Shown here: positions 25,602 through 34,659 of the stretch, piece after piece
Layout: the number at the start of each line of letters is the position of its first letter
How positions within the stretch are numbered: position 1 is the stretch's first letter
Source: Anaerolineales bacterium
GTDB taxonomy: Bacteria > Chloroflexota > Anaerolineae > Anaerolineales > Villigracilaceae
Reading direction: 5' to 3'
DNA length: 61,203 nt
NCBI GenBank assembly: GCA_030018695.1
Contig: JASEHI010000005.1
Location: 1-61,203 of the forward strand
Translations under genes and position numbers: made by a program
The notes under the pieces: model-generated
What the model was told of the DNA's origin: nothing
Database searches by the model: none
Seen by the model: the letters and a program-made list of their open reading frames with translations, nothing else

Positions 25602-26132
25602 CTAGATAAAGACCACGATGACGAAGACGAATGCCAGCACGACGGCGAAGTAAATCGCCGGGACACCCAGCAAGCGAGGTGGCAAGATTTCGAGCAGATC
25701 CAGCGCGGCCTGCCCCATGGGCGTTCCGGCAACCGGAGGAGTGATGATTCCGAAAGGAAATTTTGCTTCAGACATGTAGAACAGGATCGTACCGAAGATA
25801 AGATAGCCATTTATCGCGCCCAGGAATATGCCCAGCATGACATCCTGCAACTTTTCGCTCTTCATTTTGGGAGCGAAGCGCTGGATATGTGGCGTTTGGT
25901 AGCCGAAAATGACCAAAACGACCAGCAACGTGCTGCGCAACCAGAAAAGTGCGCTGCTATCACCTGGCAGGACATCCCGCACGAAGGGTACATAGCGTTC
26001 GATGAGCGTGGTGAAGGTCAGCGCCAGGATGACGCTGAAGACGACGAGCAATTCTTTGGCCCAGCCGCGCATCGCACCGATTAAGCCGAACAGGATGACA
26101 TACATGTAGAAGACGATGGTCAGATTAATCAC
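25602..26132 (-). CDS. CvpA-like membrane protein
   Basis: About 176 residues with four hydrophobic segments (YMYVILFGLIGAMRGWAKEL, ALFWLRSTLLVVLVIFGY, GIFLGAINGYLIFGTILFY and a C-terminal anchor). The opening GAMRGWAKELLVVFSVILAL resembles the CvpA/colicin V production family; that assignment is moderate. The GTG at 26132 is chosen because the murG tail supplies GGAGGAGGAG just in front. It lies between murG and murC, an unusual place, suggesting a role linked to envelope assembly (inference). Confidence 0.7.
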   Translation of the reverse strand: MINLTIVFYMYVILFGLIGAMRGWAKELLVVFSVILALTFTTLIERYVPFVRDVLPGDSSALFWLRSTLLVVLVIFGYQTPHIQRFAPKMKSEKLQDVMLGIFLGAINGYLIFGTILFYMSEAKFPFGIITPPVAGTPMGQAALDLLEILPPRLLGVPAIYFAVVLAFVFVIVVFI

Positions 26133-26136
26133 GGTC

Positions 26137-27267
26137 TCATCTCCTCCTCCCGGCCAGGTCGGACAGGTGGCGAGCAATGTCAGCGGCAGCTTGCGGGCGG
26201 GATAAACGTCCCATCGCAGCGCGCATGGAGCCCAGTTTTTCGGGGTTTTTGAGCAAATCGCTCACTGTCGCGATAAGTTTCTTAGATAATGGTCGCCGAT
26301 TGCGCGACCATGATTGCGCCTCTTCGATCATGACTGCCGCGCCATGCTCGGCCAGGTAATCGGCGTTGACCTTTTGGTAACGCCATGCGTGTGGATAAGG
26401 CACCAGGATGGCCGGCAGTCCAAAAAGCGGGAATTCACCCAATGTGGAAGCCCCGGCACGCGCGATGGCGAGATCGGCGGCTGCCAGCGCCGATCCCATT
26501 TCCTCGTGCAGGTAGGGGAAAGCATGGTAGCGGGCGGCTTGTCTCTTGGAAAGGTTCTTGCGGGCTGCCTCGACATTCGGCCAGTCCAATTCACCGCTGA
26601 GGTGGACAACTTGCGCCAGTTCCAACAGGGCCGGCAGGTTTTCGAGCAGGGCGTTGTTGAGCGAGCGTGCGCCTTTGCTCCCGCCGAAGACCAATAAAAC
26701 CGGATGGTCATCCTCGAGGCCCAAATTCTGCCGCGCCTGTTCTTTTGTCCAGTCGAGAAGGCCAACCCGGGTCGGGTAACCGGTGACGACGGTCTGCGCC
26801 CGGCGGGAGAAGTATTTTCGGGAGGCCTCCGCGCTGAGGGCGATACAATCTGCGAAATGGGCGAGGGCTTTAAGCGCCAGTCCCGGTTCGATATCCGGCA
26901 CGTAGAGCAGGGTCGGGATGCGGCGAGCGGCCAACGCCATTGGGACGGCGACATAACCGCCGGTGAAAAAGAGCACCTCTGGTTTGAACCGGCGCAGGAT
27001 GCGGCGCGCCGCAAAATAGCCGCGCAGCAAGCGCCAGAGATTGCGGGGCAGTTGTTTGAGGCCGACGCCATGCACGCCAGCCGCCGGAATGGCCTCGAAA
27101 GGGATACCGGCGCGCTGAACCAGCGCGGCCTCCATGCCGCCTTCTCCGCCCACCCACAACGTTTCAACGTTCGAACGTTCGAACGTTTGAACGTTCAAAC
27201 GTTCAAGCACGGCGAGAGCGGGATACACGCCGCCGCCGGTCCCGCCGGCGCAGATCAGCAGACGCAC
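26137..27267 (-). CDS. murG: UDP-GlcNAc:lipid I N-acetylglucosaminyltransferase
   Basis: About 376 residues; a GT28 transferase turning lipid I into lipid II at the inner face of the membrane. RLLICAGGTGGGVYPALAVL is the N-terminal glycine loop; VLLVFGGSKGARSLN and ALAAADLAIARAGASTLGE are the donor-site signatures. GTG at 27267 has GGAGG 7 bases upstream and overlaps the end of ftsW by 65 bases. An octamer repeat near the N-terminus writes LERLNVQTFERSNVET between the first helix and strand 2. Confidence 0.95.
   Translation of the reverse strand: MRLLICAGGTGGGVYPALAVLERLNVQTFERSNVETLWVGGEGGMEAALVQRAGIPFEAIPAAGVHGVGLKQLPRNLWRLLRGYFAARRILRRFKPEVLFFTGGYVAVPMALAARRIPTLLYVPDIEPGLALKALAHFADCIALSAEASRKYFSRRAQTVVTGYPTRVGLLDWTKEQARQNLGLEDDHPVLLVFGGSKGARSLNNALLENLPALLELAQVVHLSGELDWPNVEAARKNLSKRQAARYHAFPYLHEEMGSALAAADLAIARAGASTLGEFPLFGLPAILVPYPHAWRYQKVNADYLAEHGAAVMIEEAQSWSRNRRPLSKKLIATVSDLLKNPEKLGSMRAAMGRLSRPQAAADIARHLSDLAGRRR
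27157..27207. repeat. Octamer tandem repeat (unit AACGTTCG) inside murG
   Basis: About six 8-nt units (AACGTTCG, AACGTTTG, AACGTTCA) run in tandem and are read in frame. The right end also covers the last ftsW codon, so one repeat contributes to two overlapping genes. Confidence 0.85.
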
Positions 27268-28462
27268 CGTATGACCTCCATTCTTCGGCGACCGGTCCAA
27301 CTTTATTGGTCTGCCGGGAAATGCTCAACAAAATCGCGATGGCAATAATTACCGTGACGAGGTTCGAGCCGCCCTGGCTGATAAATGGCAGGACATTGCC
27401 GGCCGCCGGCAGCAAGCCTGCCATGCCGCCCATGTGGATAAAGGCTTCGATGACGATCCACAATGTCAGGCCGGCCGCCAACAGCGAACCAAGTGAATCC
27501 GGCGCTTTGGCCGCGATCTTCATCCCGCGCCACAAGATCAAAGCATATAAACCGACCGTAATGAGGGCGCCAAATAAGCCGAGTTCCTCGACGATCACCG
27601 CGAAAATACTATCACTTGTCGCGAAGGGTATTCCCGTGACTGCGATACTGGAGTGCCCGATCCCGACTCCGAACAGTCCTCCTCGGATGATACCTTCCAG
27701 CGCGCGCAGCACCTGGTAGTCGGATTGCAGCGGATCCTTGAGACCGGCAAGGTAAGGCCCCATCCGGCTTTGGCCGGTCGCGGTGAATTTCACGACCACG
27801 AAACCGACCAGCAGGGCCACGATCATAAAAATGACGATCTGGCGGATATCGCCGCCGGCCAGAAAGAAGAGCAGTCCACCCAGGAGGAAGACCGTGCCAG
27901 CCGCGCTTATGTCTGGTTGCCGAAAGATCAAACCACCCATGATGCCCAGGATGACCGCGAGTGGGATAAGCCCCAATTGAATATCGTGGAGGTACTCCCG
28001 CTTGTGATAAAGCCAGACAGAGAGATAGACGACCGTGGCCAGTTTGGCCAGTTCTGCGGGTGACACCGAGCCTCCGAAAAGTCCGCGCATGGATTCCAGA
28101 ATGACCGCGCCTTTTATCAGTACGGCAATCAACCCGACGATAGCCACAACCATCAGCCAGAGGGCATATTTCTGCCAGAGATGATAATCCATGCGGGCGA
28201 TGAAGAAGGCGAGGCTTGCGCCAAGGATCATGATCAGCGTTTGTTTGAGGATGAGGTAGGTCGGTGAATTTTTGAATTCAGTCGTGAAAGTAGCCGTGGC
28301 CGAGTATTGTGAGGTACTGGCTGAATACAACATCAGCAAGCCGAAAATTGCCAGGGTGATGGCGATGACCAGCAACGGCAAATCTACGTTCGCCGGTTTT
28401 GCGCGGCGAATTGCGGATGCGGCGCCTTTAGCAGGTTGATTCACGAAAGTTCCGATACCCAT
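27203..28462 (-). CDS. ftsW: Septal SEDS glycosyltransferase FtsW
   Basis: A 419-residue polytopic protein with about ten membrane spans; polymerises lipid II with the FtsI partner. LPLLVIAITLAIFGLLMLYS is span 1, and the C-terminal GMAGLLPAAGNVLPFISQGG is the SEDS signature. A basic cytoplasmic tail (DLRRRDRRRRVSRSRRA) ends the protein. ATG at 28462 overlaps murD by 22 bases; a GTG at 28444, overlapping the murD stop as GTGA, is an alternative. Confidence 0.94.
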   Translation of the reverse strand: MGIGTFVNQPAKGAASAIRRAKPANVDLPLLVIAITLAIFGLLMLYSASTSQYSATATFTTEFKNSPTYLILKQTLIMILGASLAFFIARMDYHLWQKYALWLMVVAIVGLIAVLIKGAVILESMRGLFGGSVSPAELAKLATVVYLSVWLYHKREYLHDIQLGLIPLAVILGIMGGLIFRQPDISAAGTVFLLGGLLFFLAGGDIRQIVIFMIVALLVGFVVVKFTATGQSRMGPYLAGLKDPLQSDYQVLRALEGIIRGGLFGVGIGHSSIAVTGIPFATSDSIFAVIVEELGLFGALITVGLYALILWRGMKIAAKAPDSLGSLLAAGLTLWIVIEAFIHMGGMAGLLPAAGNVLPFISQGGSNLVTVIIAIAILLSISRQTNKVGPVAEEWRSYGASADLRRRDRRRRVSRSRRA

Positions 28463-29898
28463 TTGCGAAAAACCTCCCCGCGCTCTTCGAAGTCGCGGAA
28501 TTCGTCGAAACTGGTGCCGCCGGGCGAGAGCAGCACCACGTCACCCGCTTCGGCCACGCCAGCCGCAGCCTGAACAGCCCCTTCCAAACCTGCGCAACGC
28601 GCCAGTGTGAACGGGCGTCCACCCGGGACAGCCAGCCCCAAAGCGGCGTTGATCTTCTCTGCTGCCTCACCGAACAAGACGAGGTGGTCAACTCGTTCGT
28701 GAACGAGAGCAGCCAGCTCCTCCCAGGGCAGGTTCTTGTCGCGCCCGCCGAGCAGGAGCACGATCGGCTCGTCGAAGGCGCGGATGGCGGCCAGGCTGCG
28801 CTCCGGGGCGGTGGCGATCGAGTCGTTGTACCAGCGCGCCCCGTTCCATTCGCGCACCAGTTCCAGCCGGTGCGCCACGCCGTGGAAATCCTGGATGCCG
28901 GCTCGGATCGCTTCGAGCGGTAATCCGGCCGCGCAGGCGAGTGCGCAGGCCGCCAGGACGTTCAGCCGGTTGTGGTCGCCGCGCAATTTGACGGACGACT
29001 CGGCCAGCAAGGCGGTCTCCTCATCTTGCGTGCGCAGGTGGATCATGCCCTGGCGCAAAAATGTCCCTTGGCCGCCTTCTGGCATCGGGCTGAAACCAAA
29101 GGAATACAGGCGGCCGCGGACCTTGTGGCGCAGATCCCAAGCGCCGGGGTCATCCCGGCCCAAAATTGCCGTATCCTGAGCGCTCTGGAATTCGAGGATG
29201 CGCGCCTTGGCGGCGGTATAGGCTGCCATCGTCGCATGCCGGTCGAGGTGGTTGGGCGTGATGTTCAGGATGGCGGCGATATTGGGTGAGATGGTCATCT
29301 GTTCCAATTGGAAACTTGAAATCTCCAGGATGGCGAGATCGCCCGGCTGCATCTCGTCCACGTAGTTGAGCAACGGGTCGCCGATGTTGCCGCCGACGAA
29401 AGCGGAAGGATGAAAGATGAAAGATGAATCTGCTTTTTCTTCATCTTTCATCCCTTCGACTTCGCTCAGGGCAAGCTTTCTGATTTCATCTTTTGCCTCG
29501 CTCGCCATGCGACCCACCAACGTTGTCGTCGTTGTCTTGCCAGCTGAGCCGGTAATCCCAATGGTTGGGCAGGGGACGATTTCCATGAATATCTGCGTGT
29601 CATTGGTCAGTTGAATGCCGCGCTTCAGCGCCTGGCTCACGATGGGATTGGTGAGCGGTACGCCGCCGGAGAGACAGACCACATCCGTCTCGTCGAGCAG
29701 CTCGAGCGGATGTCCGCCCAACACCCAGCTTACGGGCAGGTCGGCAAGCGCAGACTGGGCAACGCGCATCTCTTCGCTGGGGCGCTGGTCGTTGAGGGTC
29801 ACGCGTGCGCCGTGACACGCCAGGTAGCGCGCGGCTGCCTGCCCCTGGCGGCCACCGCCCACTATCAGTACACGCTTGCCTCTCCAGTTAGTCTTCAT
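28441..29898 (-). CDS. murD: UDP-N-acetylmuramoylalanine--D-glutamate ligase
   Basis: About 485 residues; adds D-Glu to UDP-MurNAc-L-Ala. VLIVGGGRQGQAAARYL at the start, ATP loop GSAGKTTTTTLVG, NITPNHLDRH, and YNDSIATAPERSLAAIRAF are conserved. ATG at 29898 gives the family N-terminus; the upstream frame is repeat DNA. Between the ATP loop and VGGNIGDPLL an in-frame repeat writes KLALSEVEGMKDEEKADSSF. Confidence 0.95.
   Translation of the reverse strand: MKTNWRGKRVLIVGGGRQGQAAARYLACHGARVTLNDQRPSEEMRVAQSALADLPVSWVLGGHPLELLDETDVVCLSGGVPLTNPIVSQALKRGIQLTNDTQIFMEIVPCPTIGITGSAGKTTTTTLVGRMASEAKDEIRKLALSEVEGMKDEEKADSSFIFHPSAFVGGNIGDPLLNYVDEMQPGDLAILEISSFQLEQMTISPNIAAILNITPNHLDRHATMAAYTAAKARILEFQSAQDTAILGRDDPGAWDLRHKVRGRLYSFGFSPMPEGGQGTFLRQGMIHLRTQDEETALLAESSVKLRGDHNRLNVLAACALACAAGLPLEAIRAGIQDFHGVAHRLELVREWNGARWYNDSIATAPERSLAAIRAFDEPIVLLLGGRDKNLPWEELAALVHERVDHLVLFGEAAEKINAALGLAVPGGRPFTLARCAGLEGAVQAAAGVAEAGDVVLLSPGGTSFDEFRDFEERGEVFRKWVSELS
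29408..29478. repeat. In-frame repeat block inside murD (GATGAAA heptamer plus CCCTTCGAC...CAGGG palindrome)
   Basis: Tandem GATGAAA units are answered by the reverse-complement TTCATCTTTCATC, then CCCTTCGACTTCGCTCAGGG gives the peptide LALSEVEG on the minus strand. That peptide is a recurring signature of repeat-derived inserts in Anaerolineae proteins (recollection, not checked). Confidence 0.85.
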
Positions 29899-29937
29899 TT
29901 CACCAGTCGTCTTCAAGCCCTTGTCGTAATCGTATTC

Positions 29938-29990
29938 CGTAAAACGTAAGACCATTGCATTTTACATTTTACGTTTTACGTTTCACGTAT
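29938..29990. repeat. Heptamer repeat (unit TTTTACG) between mraY and murD
   Basis: Units TTTTACA, TTTTACG and TTTCACG, with CGTAAAACGTAAG just to the left, fill the spacer between mraY and murD. Confidence 0.85.
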
Positions 29991-29993
29991 TAT

Positions 29994-30986
29994 TCATACC
30001 AACGCCAGCCCGATGCCGAGCATCGCTCCGAGCAAACCGATCAACCAAAAGCGTTGCACAATCTGCGTCTCGCTCCAGCCAAGCAGTTCGAAGTGCAGAT
30101 GCACAGGCGCCATCTTGAAAAAGCGCCGTCCGTGGGTCAGTTTGAAAAAGGCGATCTGGATGACGACGCTGACGGCTTCACTCACCGGGATGATGGCAAT
30201 CAAGGGTAGCAACGCCCAATGGCCGGTCATCAGTGAGACGACCGCCAGCGTTGCGCCTAACGAGAGGGAACCGGTATCGCCCATGATGAGTTCGGCCGGG
30301 TGAACGTTGAACCACAAGAACCCGAATAGCGCGCCGACCATCGTGAAGCAGAAACGGGCGATGAAAACCTGGCCCTGCATCAGGGCGATGCCGCCGTAAA
30401 CCGTGAATGCGGTGGCTGCGATCAGCCCGGCCAGCCCGTCCAGGCCATCGGTGAAGTTGACGGCGTTGGATAGGCTGACGATGATGAAGGCCGCGATGGG
30501 GATGTACCAGATGCCCAAGTCGAGCGTGAACGGGATGCCCGGCAAGATTACATCTGGCACCTCGAGCATGTATTTGAGCACCCATGCCAGCCCGATGGCC
30601 AGAACCACCTGGGCGACGAATTTCGTGCGAATGCGCATCCCTTCGCCCTTGCGTTTGCCGTGGATGCCTTCCCAATCGTCTATCGCGCCCAGGACGGCGT
30701 AAGCGATCATTGCCACCAGCGGAACCAGCACGGAGCGCCCGAGCAATCTCATCCCGACCAGCGCGACTGCGTTGAGCAAAATGGTCACAATTGCGACCGG
30801 GATGATGATCATCACCCCGCCCATGGTGGGCGTGCCCATCTTGACATAGTGACTGGTCGGCTCTTCCACGCGGATCAGTTTGCCAATCTTGAAGTGCCGC
30901 AGGACGCGCAGCAGGGGGCCGCCCCAGATAACGGTCATCATAAAGCTCAACCCGGCCAGGCTTAGCGCCATCGTGGTTTCATTCAT
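29994..30986 (-). CDS. mraY: Phospho-N-acetylmuramoyl-pentapeptide transferase
   Basis: A 330-residue integral membrane enzyme making lipid I from UDP-MurNAc-pentapeptide and undecaprenyl phosphate. Signatures include KMGTPTMGGVMI, the catalytic AIDDWEG region, SNAVNFTDGLDGLAG and MGDTGSLSLGA. It overlaps the end of murF by 8 bases. Confidence 0.96.
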   Translation of the reverse strand: MNETTMALSLAGLSFMMTVIWGGPLLRVLRHFKIGKLIRVEEPTSHYVKMGTPTMGGVMIIIPVAIVTILLNAVALVGMRLLGRSVLVPLVAMIAYAVLGAIDDWEGIHGKRKGEGMRIRTKFVAQVVLAIGLAWVLKYMLEVPDVILPGIPFTLDLGIWYIPIAAFIIVSLSNAVNFTDGLDGLAGLIAATAFTVYGGIALMQGQVFIARFCFTMVGALFGFLWFNVHPAELIMGDTGSLSLGATLAVVSLMTGHWALLPLIAIIPVSEAVSVVIQIAFFKLTHGRRFFKMAPVHLHFELLGWSETQIVQRFWLIGLLGAMLGIGLALV

Positions 30987-32415
30987 GCTTGACCTCCAGC
31001 GCGGCCACGATTCGATCCATGCGGATGCCGTGTGAGCCTTTGATCAGAACCACGTCTTTTGCGTTGAGATGCTTGCGCAGCCACTCGATGGCCGGATCGT
31101 TGTTCTCGAACTCGACGACTTTATCGGACCTCAGGCCTGCCCGCCGCGCCGCGGCAGCGATCATCCGTCCGCGCTCGCCCACTGTGACCAGCACCTCGGC
31201 CACCCTGGCTGCCCGCACGCCGACCATCTCATGCCCCTGCTGCTCGTATTGGCCAAGCTCGAGCATGTCACCCAGCACAGCCACTTTACGACCCTCCAGT
31301 TCGGAGAGCAGGTTGAGCGCTGCCAGGGTGGATTCGGGCGAGGCGTTGTAAGTATCGTCCAGCAGCAGGGCGCCGTTTTGGCCACGCACTGCCACCAGGC
31401 GCAATTGCGTATGCCCGGAACGAAGCCCGCTGACGATCTCCTGCCAGGTCAGCCCATCTACCAGGCCAACAGCCGCCGCCCGCAGGGCGGTATGCACCGA
31501 ATGTTGGCCGATCATCGGCACGCGCAAGTGGAGAACCTCGCTGTGGTAATGCAAGCGGAAGCGGATACCTTCCAGCCCCAGGCCTTCCACTTCATCTGCC
31601 CACAACTCTGCTTCTGGATCCAGCCCGTAGTAGAAAACACGCGCCTTCGTCTTTTCGGCCATCGAGCGCACCCAGGGGTCATCGTAATTCAGGATGGCAA
31701 CCCCGTCTGGCGCGGCCGGCAGTGACTGCACCAGTTCGGATTTGCCGCGAGCGATGGCTTCCTGTGACCCGGCGCGCTCGGCGTGGACGGTGCCGATATT
31801 GGTCACCACGCCGATCTGGGGCAGGGCGATGTCGCACAAGAAAGCAATCTCGCCGGGGACGTAGAAACCCATCTCCAGCACGGCGCGCTCATGACCTGCT
31901 CCAAGTTTCAGGATGGTGAGCGGCAGGCCAATCTCATTGTTCAGGTTGCCCGGGCTTTTCAGGGTGCGATAGCGTTGACTGAGCACCTCGGCGACCACCT
32001 CTTTGGTCGTGGATTTTCCCACGCTTCCGGTGATGCCGATCACGCGCAGCTCCAGTTTGCGCCGCCAGAAATGAGCAACCTGCTGCAGGGCCGCGAGCGA
32101 ATTTTCGACCCGCAGGCAGAGGGGGGTGCGAGTCAGCGAGGCGAGCGATTCGGTTGATCCGGCGGAGAAACCGGAGCGCAAATCGAGGGTTGGCAGGGGA
32201 TCGGCGAGGTCGCGCTGGATGAACGCAAAAGAAGCCCCGCGCTGAAAGGATTCGGCGACGAAGTCATGCCCATCCACGCGTTCACCGGGAATGGCGACGA
32301 ACAACGCTCCGGGGATGACCTGCCTGGAATCGACTGTCGCCTCGGTGATGACCGGGGTGGACATCTCGGGGCGGGTGCTCGTCAGGGCTTCGATTACGTC
32401 GGCCAGAGTCAGCAC
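30979..32415 (-). CDS. murF: UDP-N-acetylmuramoyl-tripeptide--D-alanyl-D-alanine ligase
   Basis: A 478-residue Mur ligase adding D-Ala-D-Ala. The N-terminal VDSRQVIPGALFVAIPGERV, ATP loop GITGSVGKSTTKE and LLDDTYNASPESTLAAL are diagnostic. It follows ftsI after only 7 bases. No murE lies between them, although many dcw clusters have one there. Confidence 0.95.
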   Translation of the reverse strand: MLTLADVIEALTSTRPEMSTPVITEATVDSRQVIPGALFVAIPGERVDGHDFVAESFQRGASFAFIQRDLADPLPTLDLRSGFSAGSTESLASLTRTPLCLRVENSLAALQQVAHFWRRKLELRVIGITGSVGKSTTKEVVAEVLSQRYRTLKSPGNLNNEIGLPLTILKLGAGHERAVLEMGFYVPGEIAFLCDIALPQIGVVTNIGTVHAERAGSQEAIARGKSELVQSLPAAPDGVAILNYDDPWVRSMAEKTKARVFYYGLDPEAELWADEVEGLGLEGIRFRLHYHSEVLHLRVPMIGQHSVHTALRAAAVGLVDGLTWQEIVSGLRSGHTQLRLVAVRGQNGALLLDDTYNASPESTLAALNLLSELEGRKVAVLGDMLELGQYEQQGHEMVGVRAARVAEVLVTVGERGRMIAAAARRAGLRSDKVVEFENNDPAIEWLRKHLNAKDVVLIKGSHGIRMDRIVAALEVKHE

Positions 32416-32422
32416 GCTATCC

Positions 32423-34192
32423 TCACTGTCCTGCTAATTGAAGGCGAACGTTATCCGGTGGGATTCGCAATAGCACCACCAGTCTCTCGACCACTTGCTT
32501 GAAGACCGGCGCGGCAACCTCGGATCCCCAGAGGGATGATTTTGGTTTTTCAAGCCAGACATAAACCATGAATTGCGGATCGTCCAGCGGCCCCCAACCG
32601 ATGAACGAGGCATTGGTCACGCTGTCGAGATAGCCGCCGGTGGTTGGGATTTCCGCCGTGCCGGTCTTCCCGGCGAGGCGATAGCCGGGCACAACCGCTT
32701 TGGAGCCTTCTGCCTCCAACGAGATGGCTAACATCTCGTTCAGCGTGTGAGCGGTGGCGGCGGAAATGGGTGAGCCGACCACCTGGGGGGAGGTGTTATG
32801 CTGCTGGCCGTCTTGCACAGAGGCATATAGCACGTGAGGGTAAACCATCCTGCCGCCATTGGCGAAGGAAGAAGCCGCCATGACCATCTGAATAGGCGTT
32901 ACAGAGACACCCTGCCCGAAGGCGTTGGTGCCCAGATCAAGCGGATGCCAGAGCTGGTCGCCGGGAAATTTCAGATAGCCGGAAACTTCGTCGGCCAGGT
33001 CAATTCCGGTGGTATGACCGAAGCCAAACTTCTGCATGAAGCTATAAAAGTCCTCCTTGCCCAATTGGGAGGCTACCCAAACCAGGCAAGTGTTGATTGA
33101 GTGCCGCAGACAACCGACCATATCCTGTAAGCCCCAGACGGTATCATTCCAGTTGTGGATTGGCACCTCGCTGATGATGATGATGCCGTGATCCCAGTAA
33201 GTATCCTCTGGTTTCACCACGCCTTTTTCCAGCGCGGCGGCCATGGTAAAGATTTTGTAGACTGAGCCGGGTTCGTAAGGTTTACTGATCGCCGGGTTGA
33301 GGGGATGCTCGCTGGATAAGGTATTACCATAGTTGGCGAAATCGTTCAAATTCGGACGTGGTGAGGTTGCCATTGCCAGGATTTCGCCCGTCTTCGGGTC
33401 CATGATGACAATGCTGCCGGATTCTGCGCCGGTATTTGTGATCGCCGCGTCGAGTATCTCTTCGGTGGCAGCCTGTACATCCCGCAGGATGGTCAGTATC
33501 AATGTCGCGCCGGCGGGAACATCGGTCAATTCCCGCGCCAGTATTGGGTTAGCCGGCACCCAGACTGTCAGTGGGGTGCCAGCCAGCAGGTTGTTGTGTT
33601 TCTCTTCGACGCCGGAATGACCGCGCTCATCCTGTGGCGGGACGACCCCGATCAGGTTGGAGGCCAGGCTGTATTCCGTGTAGCTGCGCTGGAGACGCTC
33701 TTTGAAGTGCATCCCGTTCAGGTTTTGACCGATCGGATTGTAGACCGAATCATCGCGTAGCTTGATAAGTTTCTCGGCTTTTTCAGCCGGCACGAAATCG
33801 GCAATGACGATGTAAACCGCGCCCTCGGGCGGGTTCATCATCTTCTCGAGTGCCTCGCGGTAAGTCATGTCGAGATATAGCTGTGCAGCCAAGGCAATGT
33901 TGTTCTGGAATGCGGCCAGATTACTGGGGTTCAAGTCTTTCATCACATTCAAATCCAGGCCGACTTCGTAGACAGTCTCGTTCCCGGCGAGCAGGTGGCC
34001 GCTGCGGTCGTAAATTTCACCCCGCGATGGGTAATACGTTACGCTCTGGCCCTCGAACATGCCGGAGGCGACCAGGATGTCTTTTACCTCTGCGCTGTTC
34101 TGGACGCGAACGATCTGGAGGAGGATGCTGAATCCAAAAACGGCGAGCATAAATTGTATCGTCAGGTAGCGCCAGGTGTGCGGATTTTTCAT
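32423..34192 (-). CDS. ftsI: Penicillin-binding protein, FtsI-type transpeptidase
   Basis: About 589 residues; class B PBP cross-linking septal peptidoglycan. One N-terminal span (TIQFMLAVFGFSILLQIV), then RGEIYDRSGHLLAGNETVYE. The active site is complete: SVYK with Ser310, SIN at 365-367 and KTGT from Lys509. The ATG at 34192 overlaps the ftsL stop (ATGA), excluding the longer frame. No PASTA domains are present. Confidence 0.94.
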   Translation of the reverse strand: MKNPHTWRYLTIQFMLAVFGFSILLQIVRVQNSAEVKDILVASGMFEGQSVTYYPSRGEIYDRSGHLLAGNETVYEVGLDLNVMKDLNPSNLAAFQNNIALAAQLYLDMTYREALEKMMNPPEGAVYIVIADFVPAEKAEKLIKLRDDSVYNPIGQNLNGMHFKERLQRSYTEYSLASNLIGVVPPQDERGHSGVEEKHNNLLAGTPLTVWVPANPILARELTDVPAGATLILTILRDVQAATEEILDAAITNTGAESGSIVIMDPKTGEILAMATSPRPNLNDFANYGNTLSSEHPLNPAISKPYEPGSVYKIFTMAAALEKGVVKPEDTYWDHGIIIISEVPIHNWNDTVWGLQDMVGCLRHSINTCLVWVASQLGKEDFYSFMQKFGFGHTTGIDLADEVSGYLKFPGDQLWHPLDLGTNAFGQGVSVTPIQMVMAASSFANGGRMVYPHVLYASVQDGQQHNTSPQVVGSPISAATAHTLNEMLAISLEAEGSKAVVPGYRLAGKTGTAEIPTTGGYLDSVTNASFIGWGPLDDPQFMVYVWLEKPKSSLWGSEVAAPVFKQVVERLVVLLRIPPDNVRLQLAGQ

Positions 34193-34659
34193 GGCTGCCA
34201 ACTCGAGGTCGGGGGAGTGGACTGCAGCATATCGGCAAACCACTCAAAGAGTGAGAGTGAATATTCCGGAAGGATGATGGGGGCGAGCTGTGGAGTTTTC
34301 AGACGAGCCAGATTGATGGCTGTTGGGGGCGTGTAACCAGCCACTGCCACGTAAGTAATTTGCTCCGGTTCCAGCGGTTTAAAACCCAGCGCCAGTGCGC
34401 GCGATTTCATTGCCTGGGATGAAGTCAGCCTGGCCAGGTTTAGGGCCAGATCGGCATTCATCCGCTGTCCGATGAGAATGTCTTTCTTGAGGGCTTGGAT
34501 CTCGCGCCCGGCCTGCGTCGCACGAATCGAAACACTGAGGTAGAGACCAGCCACCATTGCAATTACGACCAGCCCGGCCATAAACAAGACAAGCCACTGG
34601 AGCTGAACGCGCCATGAAGCCTGTCTATATTTCTGGACGAATTGGGAGACATTATTCAT
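34189..34659 (-). CDS. ftsL: FtsL-like divisome protein
   Basis: A 156-residue bitopic protein: short basic N-terminus, one span (LQWLVLFMAGLVVIAMVAGL), then a heptad-rich helix (IRATQAGREIQALKKDILIG...) that can pair with FtsB/DivIC. Sequence similarity to FtsL is low, as is normal for this family; the call rests on size, topology and position between rsmH and ftsI. A proline-rich tail follows. Its start overlaps rsmH by 8 bases. Confidence 0.75.
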   Translation of the reverse strand: MNNVSQFVQKYRQASWRVQLQWLVLFMAGLVVIAMVAGLYLSVSIRATQAGREIQALKKDILIGQRMNADLALNLARLTSSQAMKSRALALGFKPLEPEQITYVAVAGYTPPTAINLARLKTPQLAPIILPEYSLSLFEWFADMLQSTPPTSSWQP

